Source: Leifsonia sp. ZF2019
GTDB lineage: Bacteria > Actinomycetota > Actinomycetes > Actinomycetales > Microbacteriaceae
Direction: 5' to 3'
Length of the DNA: 64,000 nt
NCBI RefSeq assembly: GCF_019924635.1
Contig: NZ_CP065037.1
Location: 1,240,001-1,304,000 of the forward strand
Made by a program: the position numbers and the translations under genes. Numbering within the stretch: the stretch's first letter is position 1; every line of letters begins with the position of its first letter. Shown here one piece after another: positions 46,635-54,287 of this stretch. Below the pieces are notes generated by a model. It ran no database searches. It was not told where the DNA came from and worked only from the letters and a program-made list of their open reading frames with translations.

Positions 46635-47720
46635 TCAGCGCCGCCACTGCGCGCGCAGGTACTGCGCGGGCCAGTAGTCGATGTCCACGCCGAGCTCGTG
46701 CGCGGCCCGCAGAGGGAAATGCGGGTCGCGCAGGATCTCGCGGGCGAGCATGACCGCGTCCGCGGCGCCGCTCTCGACGATGTCCGCCGCCTGCTGCGGC
46801 GTGGTGATGAGACCGACCGCGCTCACGTCCACCTCGGCGGAGGCGCGGACGTGCTCGGCGAACGGGACCTGGTAGCCCGGGCCGAGGGGGATTCGGATGC
46901 CGGTCTGGATGCCACCGGAGGAGATGTCGAAGAAGTCGGCCCCGGCCTCCTGCGCCCAGCCGGCGACGGTCGCGGTCTGCTGTTCGTCCCAGCCTCCCGG
47001 CGTCCAGTCGCTACCGGAGAAACGGACGAACAGGGGGACGCCGTCGCCCACCTCCTCGCGCACCGCGGCGACGATGCGCAGCAGCAGCCGGGCGCGATTC
47101 TCGAGGGAGCCGCCGTACTCGTCCTCACGGTGGTTGGCGAGCGGGGAGAGGAACTGGTGGAGGAGGTAGCCGTGCGCGGCGTGCAGCTCCAGGATGCGGA
47201 AGCCGGCGTCGACGGCGCGGCGCGCGCCGGCGCGGAAATCGTCCACGATCTTCTCGATGCCGGCGAGGTCGAGGGCGCCCGGCACGTCCAGGTCGCCGAA
47301 GGCCTCGGCGGAGGGGGCCACCGTCGGCCAGCCGCCCTCGGCGACGGGGACGGACCCCGTGCGGTCCTCGAAGCCCCAGGCGGGCCAGCTCGACGCCTTG
47401 CGGCCGGCGTGGGCGAGCTGGATGCCGGGAACGGCCCCCTGCGATGCGACGAAGTCGACGATCGGGCGCCAGGCGCCCGCCTGCTCGTCCGTCCAGATGC
47501 CGGTGTCGCGCGGCGAGATGCGGCCTTCGGGACTGACAGCAGTCGCCTCCGTGAAGACGATGCCGCTGCCGCCGGCGGCGATCGAGCCGAGATGCACGAG
47601 GTGCCACTGCTGCGGGACGCCCGAGTGGTCGAGCACCGAGTATTGGCACATCGGGGACGTCCACAGGCGGTTGCGGGCGGTCACGCCGCGCACGGTGAAG
47701 GGATCGAAGAGAGAAGTCAT
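46635..47720 (-). CDS. NADH:flavin oxidoreductase, Old Yellow Enzyme family (YqjM class)
   Basis: The 361-residue FMN enzyme reduces activated C=C bonds, as in enals, enones and nitro compounds. It begins LFDPFTVRGVTARNRLWTSP. The class-specific Cys in SPMCQYS, the substrate-binding QLAHAGRKAS and the catalytic ELHAAHGYLLHQFLSPLANH with REDEYGGSLENRARL follow. RLLL and MLAREILRDPHFPLRAAHEL near the end complete the thermophilic-like YqjM class. Nearby genes do not fix the substrate. Its stop lies 3 bases from that of the convergent CNNM gene. Confidence 0.92.
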   Translation of the reverse strand: MTSLFDPFTVRGVTARNRLWTSPMCQYSVLDHSGVPQQWHLVHLGSIAAGGSGIVFTEATAVSPEGRISPRDTGIWTDEQAGAWRPIVDFVASQGAVPGIQLAHAGRKASSWPAWGFEDRTGSVPVAEGGWPTVAPSAEAFGDLDVPGALDLAGIEKIVDDFRAGARRAVDAGFRILELHAAHGYLLHQFLSPLANHREDEYGGSLENRARLLLRIVAAVREEVGDGVPLFVRFSGSDWTPGGWDEQQTATVAGWAQEAGADFFDISSGGIQTGIRIPLGPGYQVPFAEHVRASAEVDVSAVGLITTPQQAADIVESGAADAVMLAREILRDPHFPLRAAHELGVDIDYWPAQYLRAQWRR

Positions 47721-47728
47721 CGTCTGTA

Positions 47729-48346
47729 CTAAGCCGCCAGGGTCTCGAGATATGCCCGGAGATCCGCCGCCGTCGTGAAGACGTGGCCGGCGATGCCGAC
47801 CGCCTCCGCGCCGCGCACATTCTCCTCCTTGTTGTCGATGAAGACCGCCTGCTCGGCCGTCACATCGAGGGCCTCCAGCACGTGCCGGAAGATCGCCGCG
47901 TCGGGCTTGATCGTCCCGAGCTCGCCGCTGACGAACACCTGCTCGAACAGGTCGCCGAGCGTCCCGTGGCGGAAGTAGGAGCCGAAGTCGCGCCCCGCGT
48001 TCGAGAGAAGCGCCAGTCGCGTGCCGCCCGCCCGGAGGTCGAGCAGCACCTCGAGCGTGCCGGGGTCGATGGTGAGCCAGCTGCGGAAATCGGCCAGCCA
48101 CAGCCGGTGCACCCGCTCGTCCTCCCACTGCTCGCCGAGCTCGCGTTCGATGCCGCGCCAGTACTGCTGGATTCCGAGGGTGCCCTGGTCGAGATCGTGC
48201 CGGTGCCGCCAGTACGCGGGCCAGAAGACCTCGCCGTCGCCGCCGGCCAGCTCCACCAGGGCGGCGCGGTCCTCCTCCGACGGTGTGACCGAGATGACCT
48301 CGCCGTAGTCGAAGACGACGACCCTGCCGGGGATGTGGATGCCCAT
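47729..48346 (-). CDS. HAD family hydrolase
   Basis: The 205-residue protein has the four HAD motifs: VVFDYGEVISV (motif I, nucleophile Asp, of the DxGxV type used by haloacid and epoxide-hydrolase-like HADs), LALLSNAG (motif II), GTIKPDAAIF (motif III Lys) and FIDNKEENVRGAEAVG (motif IV). The cap contains YWRHRHDLDQGTLGIQQYW. It probably acts on a small phosphorylated metabolite. The ATG lies 6 bases after a TAGGTT hexamer. It stands 8 bases upstream of the OYE gene on the same strand, so the two are probably one transcription unit. Confidence 0.9.
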   Translation of the reverse strand: MGIHIPGRVVVFDYGEVISVTPSEEDRAALVELAGGDGEVFWPAYWRHRHDLDQGTLGIQQYWRGIERELGEQWEDERVHRLWLADFRSWLTIDPGTLEVLLDLRAGGTRLALLSNAGRDFGSYFRHGTLGDLFEQVFVSGELGTIKPDAAIFRHVLEALDVTAEQAVFIDNKEENVRGAEAVGIAGHVFTTAADLRAYLETLAA

Positions 48347-48352
48347 GACTTC

Positions 48353-48358
48353 AACCTA
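48353..48358 (-). promoter_or_regulatory. Candidate minus-10 (TAGGTT) for the HAD gene
   Basis: TAGGTT on the minus strand ends 6 bases before the ATG of the HAD gene, in the 51-base gap to the divergent nnrD. A leaderless start is inferred. Confidence 0.4.
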
Positions 48359-48397
48359 TCGCGGGAGGAGAACCTATCGTTGAGGGGTGGAGGTGCG

Positions 48398-49291
48398 ATG
48401 AACGAGGTGCGCGGGACGCAGGTTCGGCAGTGGGGCGAGGCGGACTCCGCGGGATGGATCGCCGTCCCGGCGGAGGACAGCGACAAATACTCCCGCGGGG
48501 TGCTCGGGGTCGTCACCGGCTCCGACCGCTACCCGGGCGCGGCCGTGCTGGGCGTCGAGGCCGCCGCTCGCACGGGGGTGGGGATGGTCCGCTACCTCGG
48601 CGCGCCGCGGCCGGCGGAGGAGGTGCTGCGGCGCCGCCCGGAGACGGTGTCGGCGGGCGGACGCGTACAGGCCTGGCTGATCGGCTCGGGGATGGACGCG
48701 AGCGCGCCTCCCTCCGACGACCTCCTGCGGCTGCGCGCGGCGCTCGCCGACGGCACGCCCGTCGTCGTGGACGCGGGGGCGCTCGACCTGGTGCGCTCCT
48801 CCTCCGCGCCGGTCGTCGTCACACCGCACTACCGGGAACTGGCCGGAATGCTCGCGGCCCGTGCCGACGACGACTCCGATGCGGTCACCGCCGCCGAGAT
48901 CGCCGCAGACCCGGCCGCATGGGCGGAGCGCGCCGCCCGCAGCCTGGGGGTCACTGTGCTCCTCAAGGGGCACACCACGCACATTGCCGTGCCGTCCGGC
49001 TCCCGTTATACGGTGAGCGCCGGACCGGCCTGGCTCGCGACCGCGGGCAGTGGGGATGTGCTGGGCGGCATCCTCGGTGCGCTGCTCGCCACCCACGCCG
49101 ACGAGATCGGATCGGGCGGTCACGAGGCCCTCGCCGCGCTCGCCGCCACCGCCGCGTGGGTGCACGGGCGCGCGGGGGAGCGTGCCTCCGACGGCGGCCC
49201 CATCGTCGCCCTCGACATCGCCGAGGCCGTCCCCGCCGTGATCCGCGATCTTCTCAGGGAGCGCGGCCGTGCTCCCAGGGGCGGAGCCTGA
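48398..49291 (+). CDS. nnrD: ADP-dependent NAD(P)H-hydrate dehydratase
   Basis: The 297-residue enzyme repairs hydrated NADH and NADPH by ADP-dependent dehydration. It has the ribokinase-like fold with YSRGVLGVVTGSDRYPGAAV near the N-terminus, ARTGVGMVRYLG, a VDAGALDLV turn, TPHYRELAGML, VLLKGHTTHIAV and the nucleotide-binding AGSGDVLGGILGALLA. The catalytic Asp is in GSGDVLGG. The epimerase NnrE domain is absent here, and no nnrE gene is visible in the window. GGAGG lies 6 bases before the ATG. It is transcribed towards the GT87-like gene. Confidence 0.93.
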   Translation: MNEVRGTQVRQWGEADSAGWIAVPAEDSDKYSRGVLGVVTGSDRYPGAAVLGVEAAARTGVGMVRYLGAPRPAEEVLRRRPETVSAGGRVQAWLIGSGMDASAPPSDDLLRLRAALADGTPVVVDAGALDLVRSSSAPVVVTPHYRELAGMLAARADDDSDAVTAAEIAADPAAWAERAARSLGVTVLLKGHTTHIAVPSGSRYTVSAGPAWLATAGSGDVLGGILGALLATHADEIGSGGHEALAALAATAAWVHGRAGERASDGGPIVALDIAEAVPAVIRDLLRERGRAPRGGA

Positions 49292-49300
49292 GGCATCCCC

Positions 49301-49306
49301 TAGGAT
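49301..49306 (+). promoter_or_regulatory. Candidate minus-10 (TAGGAT) for the GT87-like gene
   Basis: TAGGAT ends 7 bases before the ATG at 49314. It is the main support for choosing that start among three in-frame ATGs (49305, 49314, 49320), none of which has a strong ribosome site. Confidence 0.4.
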
Positions 49307-49313
49307 GAGCGGC

Positions 49314-50657
49314 ATGGGGATGGACGCGCCGCCGATATCGGCGTCGACGACTCCGGAATCCGCCCCCGGCGGCCTCCGCCGGGCGCTCTCCCATGCGCTG
49401 GCGCTCTGGATCGGGTTCCTGCTCGTCCACCTCGTCATCGGGGCGCTCGCCCTGCACCAGGGCAAGGGCCTCGGCGACGTGTACTTCGTCTACAAGCCGT
49501 GGGCGCTGATGGCCGCCCAGGGGACCGAGATCGTCGGGGTGAACGCCGATTGGGTGTACCCCTTCGGGGCGCTGGTGCCCATCATGCTGCCGCTGCTGCT
49601 CGGGGCGGACAACTACGTGGGCGGCTGGCTCACCCTCGTCCTGCTGCTCGACGCGGCCGCCTTCGCCGCGCTCGTCGTCGGCCGTGACCGGCGCCGCATC
49701 GTCGCCGCGTGGTGGTGGCTGGGCTTCCTGCTTCTGCTCGGCCCGGTAGCCGTCGGCCGGCTCGACTCGGTCGCCGCCGCGCTTGCCATCGTCGGACTGC
49801 TGTGGCTCGCCGTGCACGAGCGCGCTGCGGTCGTCGTGCTGACGGTCGCCACGTGGATCAAGGTGTGGCCCGCCGCCGTGCTCGTCTCCGCGGTCGTCGC
49901 GCTCAAGAGCCGCTGGCACATCGTCGTGGTCGCCCTCGTGACCACCGCCGTCATCGTCGCCGTCCCGCTGATCTTCGGAGCCGGGATGCACCTGGCGAGC
50001 TTCATCGCGATGCAGACCGGTCGTGGCATCCAGATCGAGGCGCCGATCAGCACCTTCTGGATGTGGCAGGCCGCCTTCCACGTGCCGGGTGCTGCCGTGT
50101 ACTACGACCGAGAGCTCGTCACGTTCCAGGTGAGTGGAGCCGGCACAGAGCTCGCGGGCTCCCTGATGAACCCGCTGCTCGCGATCACCGGGGTGGTGGT
50201 CGCCCTGCTCGGCGTGCGCGCGCTCCACCGCGGGACGCCGTACACGCGGATTCTGCCCGAGCTGTCGCTCGCCATCGTCACGGCACTGATCGCGTTCAAC
50301 AAGGTCGGGTCGCCGCAGTACGTCACGTGGCTGGCCGCCCCGATCGTGATCGGGCTGGTCTACCAGGGCAAGGGCTTCCGCACCCCCGCGATCCTCGTCC
50401 TGATCACGGCCGGGCTGACCCAGGTCTTCTACCCTTTCCTGTACGACTGGCTGCTCATCCCCGATCCGGGCCTCGTCGCCGTGCTGACGGTGCGCAATCT
50501 GATGTACTTCGTGATCCTGGGCTGGGCGATCGCAGCGCTGTGGCGGACGCGTCACGCCGCCGAGGCCGTGTACGACACCGTCCCGACCCGCGTCTGGCCG
50601 TTCCGCGCTCCCGTCGCCCCGGTGGCAGGAGCGGCACTACGAGAGGAGACACCATGA
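49314..50657 (+). CDS. GT87-like polytopic membrane glycosyltransferase (DUF2029)
   Basis: The 447-residue protein has 9-11 membrane helices. The first long loop after helix 1 holds GKGLGDVYFVYKPWALMAAQ, with the Asp typical of GT-C glycosyltransferases that use polyprenyl-phosphate sugars. Further loops contain WVYPFGALVPIMLPLLLG and IKVWPAAVLVSAVVALKSRW. These match the GT87/DUF2029 family (mannosyl- and arabinosyltransferase-like). It probably adds a mannosyl residue to lipoglycans on the outer face of the membrane, but the acceptor is unknown. The stop overlaps the ATG of the thiamine-binding gene. Confidence 0.82.
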   Translation: MGMDAPPISASTTPESAPGGLRRALSHALALWIGFLLVHLVIGALALHQGKGLGDVYFVYKPWALMAAQGTEIVGVNADWVYPFGALVPIMLPLLLGADNYVGGWLTLVLLLDAAAFAALVVGRDRRRIVAAWWWLGFLLLLGPVAVGRLDSVAAALAIVGLLWLAVHERAAVVVLTVATWIKVWPAAVLVSAVVALKSRWHIVVVALVTTAVIVAVPLIFGAGMHLASFIAMQTGRGIQIEAPISTFWMWQAAFHVPGAAVYYDRELVTFQVSGAGTELAGSLMNPLLAITGVVVALLGVRALHRGTPYTRILPELSLAIVTALIAFNKVGSPQYVTWLAAPIVIGLVYQGKGFRTPAILVLITAGLTQVFYPFLYDWLLIPDPGLVAVLTVRNLMYFVILGWAIAALWRTRHAAEAVYDTVPTRVWPFRAPVAPVAGAALREETP

Positions 50658-50959
50658 TCGTCGCGTTCTCCGTCGCACCGAGCGGCGGCCCGGGCGGTTC
50701 CGATTCCGTGCACGACGCTGTCGCCGCCGCCGTCCGCGTCGTCCGCGAATCGGGCCTCCCCAACCGCACCTCGTCGATGTTCACCGAGATCGAGGGGGAG
50801 TGGGACGAGGTGATGGATGTCGTCAAGCGCGCCACCGAGGCCGTCGGCGCCTACGGCTCCCGCGTCTCCCTCGTGCTGAAGGCGGACATCCGCCCCGGTC
50901 ACACCGGCGAGCTCGACGGCAAGCTGGAGCGCCTCGAGGCCGCGCTCGACGCCCAGTAG
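50654..50959 (+). CDS. Thiamine-binding protein, MTH1187/YkoF family (DUF77)
   Basis: The 101-residue protein matches the DUF77/thiamine-binding family: MIVAFSVAPSGG opens it, then AVRVVRESGLPNRTSSMFTE and IEGEWDEVMDVVKRATEAVG, the ligand-pocket segments, and RVSLVLKADIRPGH. These ferredoxin-like small proteins form dimers or tetramers and bind thiamine or related pyrimidines. No TPP riboswitch or thiamine gene is near. The ATG overlaps the GT87-like stop by 4 bases. A 19-base inverted repeat follows 14 bases after its stop. Confidence 0.85.
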   Translation: MIVAFSVAPSGGPGGSDSVHDAVAAAVRVVRESGLPNRTSSMFTEIEGEWDEVMDVVKRATEAVGAYGSRVSLVLKADIRPGHTGELDGKLERLEAALDAQ

Positions 50960-50973
50960 GGCTCCCGTCCGCC

Positions 50974-51028
50974 GAGGTTCACGTTATTGCGCCTATCCCG
51001 GCGTCGTGAGCGCAACCACGTGAACCTC
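50974..51028. repeat. Long imperfect palindrome (REP-like) between genes
   Basis: Arms of 19 bases, GAGGTTCACGTTATTGCGC (50974-50992) and its near-complement (51010-51028), match at 17 of 19 positions around a 17-base loop. There is no T-tract. Arm length and a GTTGCG core resemble a second hairpin at 61860-61917. It could terminate transcription of the thiamine-binding gene; a member of a dispersed palindrome family is the alternative. Confidence 0.6.
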
Positions 51029-51061
51029 AAGGTGTGTACGTCGGGTCGAAACGATTCGATA

Positions 51062-51067
51062 TATGCT
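51062..51067 (+). promoter_or_regulatory. Candidate minus-10 (TATGCT) for the MFS gene
   Basis: TATGCT ends 6 bases before the GTG at 51074. The start codon directly follows GGA, too close for a ribosome site, so leaderless initiation is the more likely reading. Confidence 0.4.
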
Positions 51068-51073
51068 GTCGGA

Positions 51074-52351
51074 GTGAATCCCGGAATCGACGGGCCGACG
51101 CAGCTGTCGTCGGCCCGTACTCGTCTTGCGCTGCTGGCCCTCGCCCTCGGCGGGTTCGGCATCGGCTCCACCGAGTTCGTCGCGATGGGGCTGCTGCCCA
51201 ATATCGCGCACGACCTCCTGCCGCAGCTGTACGCCGCGTCGTCCACCGACGCGATCGCGCAAGCGGGATGGATCATCTCGGCGTACGCGCTGGGCGTCGT
51301 CGTCGGCGCGCCCACCATCGCGGCCGTCGCGGCGCGGCTGCCGCGCAAGAGGCTGCTCCTCTGGCTGCTGGTCGCGTTCACGCTCGGCACGATCGCCTCC
51401 GCCCTCGCTCCGACGTTCGGGACGGTGCTGGTCGCCCGATTCGTCTCCGCCCTGCCCCACGGCGCCTACTTCGGCATCGCGTCGCTCGTCGCGGCGTCGC
51501 TCATGGGGCCGGGCAAACGCGGGCAGGGCGTGGCCTTCGTGCTCTCCGGGCTCACGATCGCCAATGTGATCGGCGTCCCGTTCATCACGTGGGTGGGCCA
51601 GACGACGAACTGGCGCATCGCCTACCTCGTGGTCGCGGCGATCTTCGCGCTGACGTTCGCCGCCGTCGCCTTCCTGGTGCCATGGCAGGCCGGCGACCCG
51701 AAGGCGACCCTGCGCAACGAGCTCCGCGCGTTCGGGCGCCTGCAGGTCTGGCTCGCGCTGCTGATCGGTGCGATCGGATTCGGCGGATTCTTCGCGGTCT
51801 ACACGTACATCTCCCCGATGGTGACGACAGTCACCGGGCTGTCCGAGTCCGCGGTGCCCCTGGTGCTCATCCTGATCGGCATCGGCATGACCGTCGGCAA
51901 CATCCTGGGCGGCCGGATGGCGGACCACAGCGTCGAGCGCAGCATGATGCTGTTCTTCGCCGTGCTTCTGGTCGGATTGGCGGCATTGTTCTTCTCGGCG
52001 GCGACGCTCGCCGGGCTGCTGATCTCGGTGTTCGTGATCGCGGCGGCGGCCTCGGCGCTGTCGCCGACCATCCAGACCCGTCTGATGGACGTCGCGCACG
52101 ACAGCCAGTCGATCGCGGCGGCGCTCAACCACTCGGCGCTCAACATCGCCAACGCGTCGGGCGCGGCCCTCGGCGGCCTGACGATCGCCGCCGGTCTCGG
52201 CTATCTGTCGCCGGTCGCCGTGGGCGCGGTGCTCGCTGTCGCGGGCATCGTCCTCGCAGTGATCTCGTTCGGCATCGATCGCTCCCGCGTCCACCGCGGG
52301 GTGGACACCGGCGTCGTGCACGCGCAGCGTCCCACGGTCCCGATCGACTGA
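51074..52351 (+). CDS. MFS transporter, DHA1-type drug/arabinose exporter family
   Basis: The 425-residue protein has 12 membrane helices and MFS motif A-like sequence after helix 2 (VAARLPRKRLLLWLL). Near the N-terminus LALGGFGIGSTEFVAMGLLP is the hallmark of the AraJ/YdhP/PbuE-like DHA1 group, followed by AYALGVVVGAPTIAAVA and FVSALPHGAYFGIASLVAAS. The start is set at GTG 51074. Earlier in-frame codons at 51020 and 51032 fall in the palindrome arm and lack support. It likely exports a small solute or drug; the substrate cannot be told. Confidence 0.9.
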   Translation: MNPGIDGPTQLSSARTRLALLALALGGFGIGSTEFVAMGLLPNIAHDLLPQLYAASSTDAIAQAGWIISAYALGVVVGAPTIAAVAARLPRKRLLLWLLVAFTLGTIASALAPTFGTVLVARFVSALPHGAYFGIASLVAASLMGPGKRGQGVAFVLSGLTIANVIGVPFITWVGQTTNWRIAYLVVAAIFALTFAAVAFLVPWQAGDPKATLRNELRAFGRLQVWLALLIGAIGFGGFFAVYTYISPMVTTVTGLSESAVPLVLILIGIGMTVGNILGGRMADHSVERSMMLFFAVLLVGLAALFFSAATLAGLLISVFVIAAAASALSPTIQTRLMDVAHDSQSIAAALNHSALNIANASGAALGGLTIAAGLGYLSPVAVGAVLAVAGIVLAVISFGIDRSRVHRGVDTGVVHAQRPTVPID

Positions 52352-52388
52352 GCGCCGTGACGGCGGAACGGGGCGCCCGGTCCGAGGG

Positions 52389-53042
52389 TCAGTCGTTCTG
52401 GAGCAGGATGCCGTCCTGGATGGCGCGCTTGCGCAGGGCGACCTTGGTGCCGACGTCGTAGCCGGCCACACGGTACTTCTCGCGGATGCGCTTGAGGTAG
52501 CTCTTGGCGGTCTCGTCCGAGATGCCGAGCTGGAACGCGACCGCCTTCACGGGTTCGCCCGCGCCGTAGAGAGCCATGACCCGACGCTCCTGGGCGCTCA
52601 GCTTGGGCGCGCCCCCGACCTCGCCGGCGTTGAGCGCCAGGTCGAGCTCTGCCGAGATGAACGACTCGCCGGTGCTGGCGGCGCGGATCGCCTCGACGAT
52701 CATCTCGGCATCCTCGCTCTTCACGAGGTAGCCGAGCGCACCGGCGGCGAGGGCCTCGCGCACCACGGCGGGCTCGGAGTACGTGCTCATGAGCACGGTG
52801 CGCACGCCGGTCGTCTTGAGGGTCGACAGTTTGAGCGAGACGGGGATGTTGTCTTTGAGATCGAGGTCGAGCAGCACCACGTCCACCGGGAACTCCGGAT
52901 GGGTCAGCAGCTCGGGCCAGCTGGCGACGGCCGCGACCATGTTGATGTCGTCCGCGGCGTTGCGGATCCATTCTGTCAGAGCACCGAGCAGCATCTTGTG
53001 ATCGTCCACGATGGCGATTCTGATGGGGGGAGCCTCGCTCAC
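52389..53042 (-). CDS. LuxR/NarL family response regulator
   Basis: The 217-residue regulator has a receiver domain with IAIVDDHKMLLGALTEWIRN, the phospho-acceptor Asp in VVLLDLDLKD, a switch Ser/Thr in VLMSTYS and Lys in GYLVKSED. A linker leads to a LuxR-type HTH (LSAQERRVMALYGAGEPVKA then VAFQLGISDETAKSYLKRIR). The recognition helix contains ETAKSYLKRIREKY, a form found in actinobacterial relatives. The GTG start has GAGAGG 7 bases upstream. It is the last gene of a minus-strand cassette with two kinase-like genes and should be their output. Confidence 0.92.
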   Translation of the reverse strand: MSEAPPIRIAIVDDHKMLLGALTEWIRNAADDINMVAAVASWPELLTHPEFPVDVVLLDLDLKDNIPVSLKLSTLKTTGVRTVLMSTYSEPAVVREALAAGALGYLVKSEDAEMIVEAIRAASTGESFISAELDLALNAGEVGGAPKLSAQERRVMALYGAGEPVKAVAFQLGISDETAKSYLKRIREKYRVAGYDVGTKVALRKRAIQDGILLQND

Positions 53043-53078
53043 GAGCAGCCTCTCTTCGGTTCTGATGCGGTCGGCCGG

Positions 53079-54287
53079 TCAGGTCGGGTCGGCCGTGGCG
53101 TCGCTGACGGTCGTGATGTCGATCCGGAGCGTCGAGCCCGAGAACGACTCGACGAATCGACCCACTTTACGGATAGCTTGCCACGCTGCGGGGTCTACCC
53201 CGTTTCGCGGCACACCGGTAGTCGCGATCGAGATCGTCATCCTCGTGCCGGACGTGGGAGCGCCCGGCTGCTCGACCGCGGGGCGGGAGAGGTCGAGCGA
53301 CAGGCTGCGCGCCTGGCCGGCGCCCGCCCGGACCGGGTCGCTGATGAGCAGCCAGACGGCGGTGAGGAGGCCGTCGCGCTGGTCGCGGGTCAGACCGGCC
53401 GCGAGGCCATCCGGATCGCTGAGCATCACGGTCGGACCGAGCAGGGCGGACTCCGTGACGGCGTGGTAGAGCCAGGTCTCCTTTCGGCCCTGGATGAGGT
53501 GGAGGCGCAGCTCGGTCGCGATGGTGGCCGCGGTGTCGGCGGTCGCCTCATCGAGCGGAAGCGGGGTGCGGCCCGTTGCGACCCCGTCGAGGAGGCGCTC
53601 GGCGGCGAGGTCGAGACGGGCGAGCTCCTCGGAGGCCATCATCCCGACCGCGTAGCCGGGGGACGACACGGTGCTCTGCACTTGCACGAGGTCGAGCTCC
53701 AGCTGCACGAGCGTGCGCAGGGAGCGGATGATCTGCACGCTGATCAGGGGAGGGCCGACGGCGATCGCTATCGTCACGGCGCCCGGGCCGAGCATCCGGA
53801 TATCGCCCTCGGAGCGCACGACCAGTACGGCGGCGAGCACCAGCCCGAGTGCTGCGGAGACGATCACGATGTCACGGGGCGGGCGCACCGGCACGCAGAG
53901 CAGGAGCGACGGTCCCACCGCGGCCGCGGCGGTCAGCGGCACCCAGGCGCGCGAGGAGGTGCCGGCGATGTCGAGGGCGACGGCGGCCGCCCACAGCACC
54001 AGCGCGCTGACGAAGAGCCAGAGCGGGAGCTCCTCCGGGAGCCGGAAGCGGAGCACGAGCGCGGCGACGAGCGTCGCCGCGATGAGCGCCCACGCCGAGA
54101 TCCCCAGCGGCAGCACCGGATACGCGCTCAGGTTCAGCACGAAGAGGACGAGCAGGAACGCGATGAGCGCCAGCGATGCGATGTTGAAGCCGAGATCGAG
54201 CCGCGCGCGGCCGAGGGCGTCGCGCTCGTCGCCGCCCGGCCGGCCGAGCGGCGAGCGCGGCATGGTGGCCTCGTCGACGCGTCTCAC
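53079..54287 (-). CDS. Degenerate histidine kinase-like membrane protein
   Basis: The 402-residue protein has five or six membrane helices in its first 190 residues (IASLALIAFLLVLFVLNLSA, WALIAATLVAALVLRF, FVSALVLWAAAVALDIAG and others). A cytosolic region follows that occupies the place of a kinase core but shows no phospho-acceptor His, no N-box with paired Asn and no DxGxG ATP motif. The nearest equivalents are LRTLVQLELDLVQVQSTVSS and a beta-rich C-terminus TRMTISIATTGVPRNGVDPA. It overlaps the true kinase gene upstream by 4 bases (ATGA) and precedes the LuxR regulator by 36 bases. It is probably a non-catalytic partner or sensor subunit; no named family is recognised. Confidence 0.65.
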   Translation of the reverse strand: MRRVDEATMPRSPLGRPGGDERDALGRARLDLGFNIASLALIAFLLVLFVLNLSAYPVLPLGISAWALIAATLVAALVLRFRLPEELPLWLFVSALVLWAAAVALDIAGTSSRAWVPLTAAAAVGPSLLLCVPVRPPRDIVIVSAALGLVLAAVLVVRSEGDIRMLGPGAVTIAIAVGPPLISVQIIRSLRTLVQLELDLVQVQSTVSSPGYAVGMMASEELARLDLAAERLLDGVATGRTPLPLDEATADTAATIATELRLHLIQGRKETWLYHAVTESALLGPTVMLSDPDGLAAGLTRDQRDGLLTAVWLLISDPVRAGAGQARSLSLDLSRPAVEQPGAPTSGTRMTISIATTGVPRNGVDPAAWQAIRKVGRFVESFSGSTLRIDITTVSDATADPT

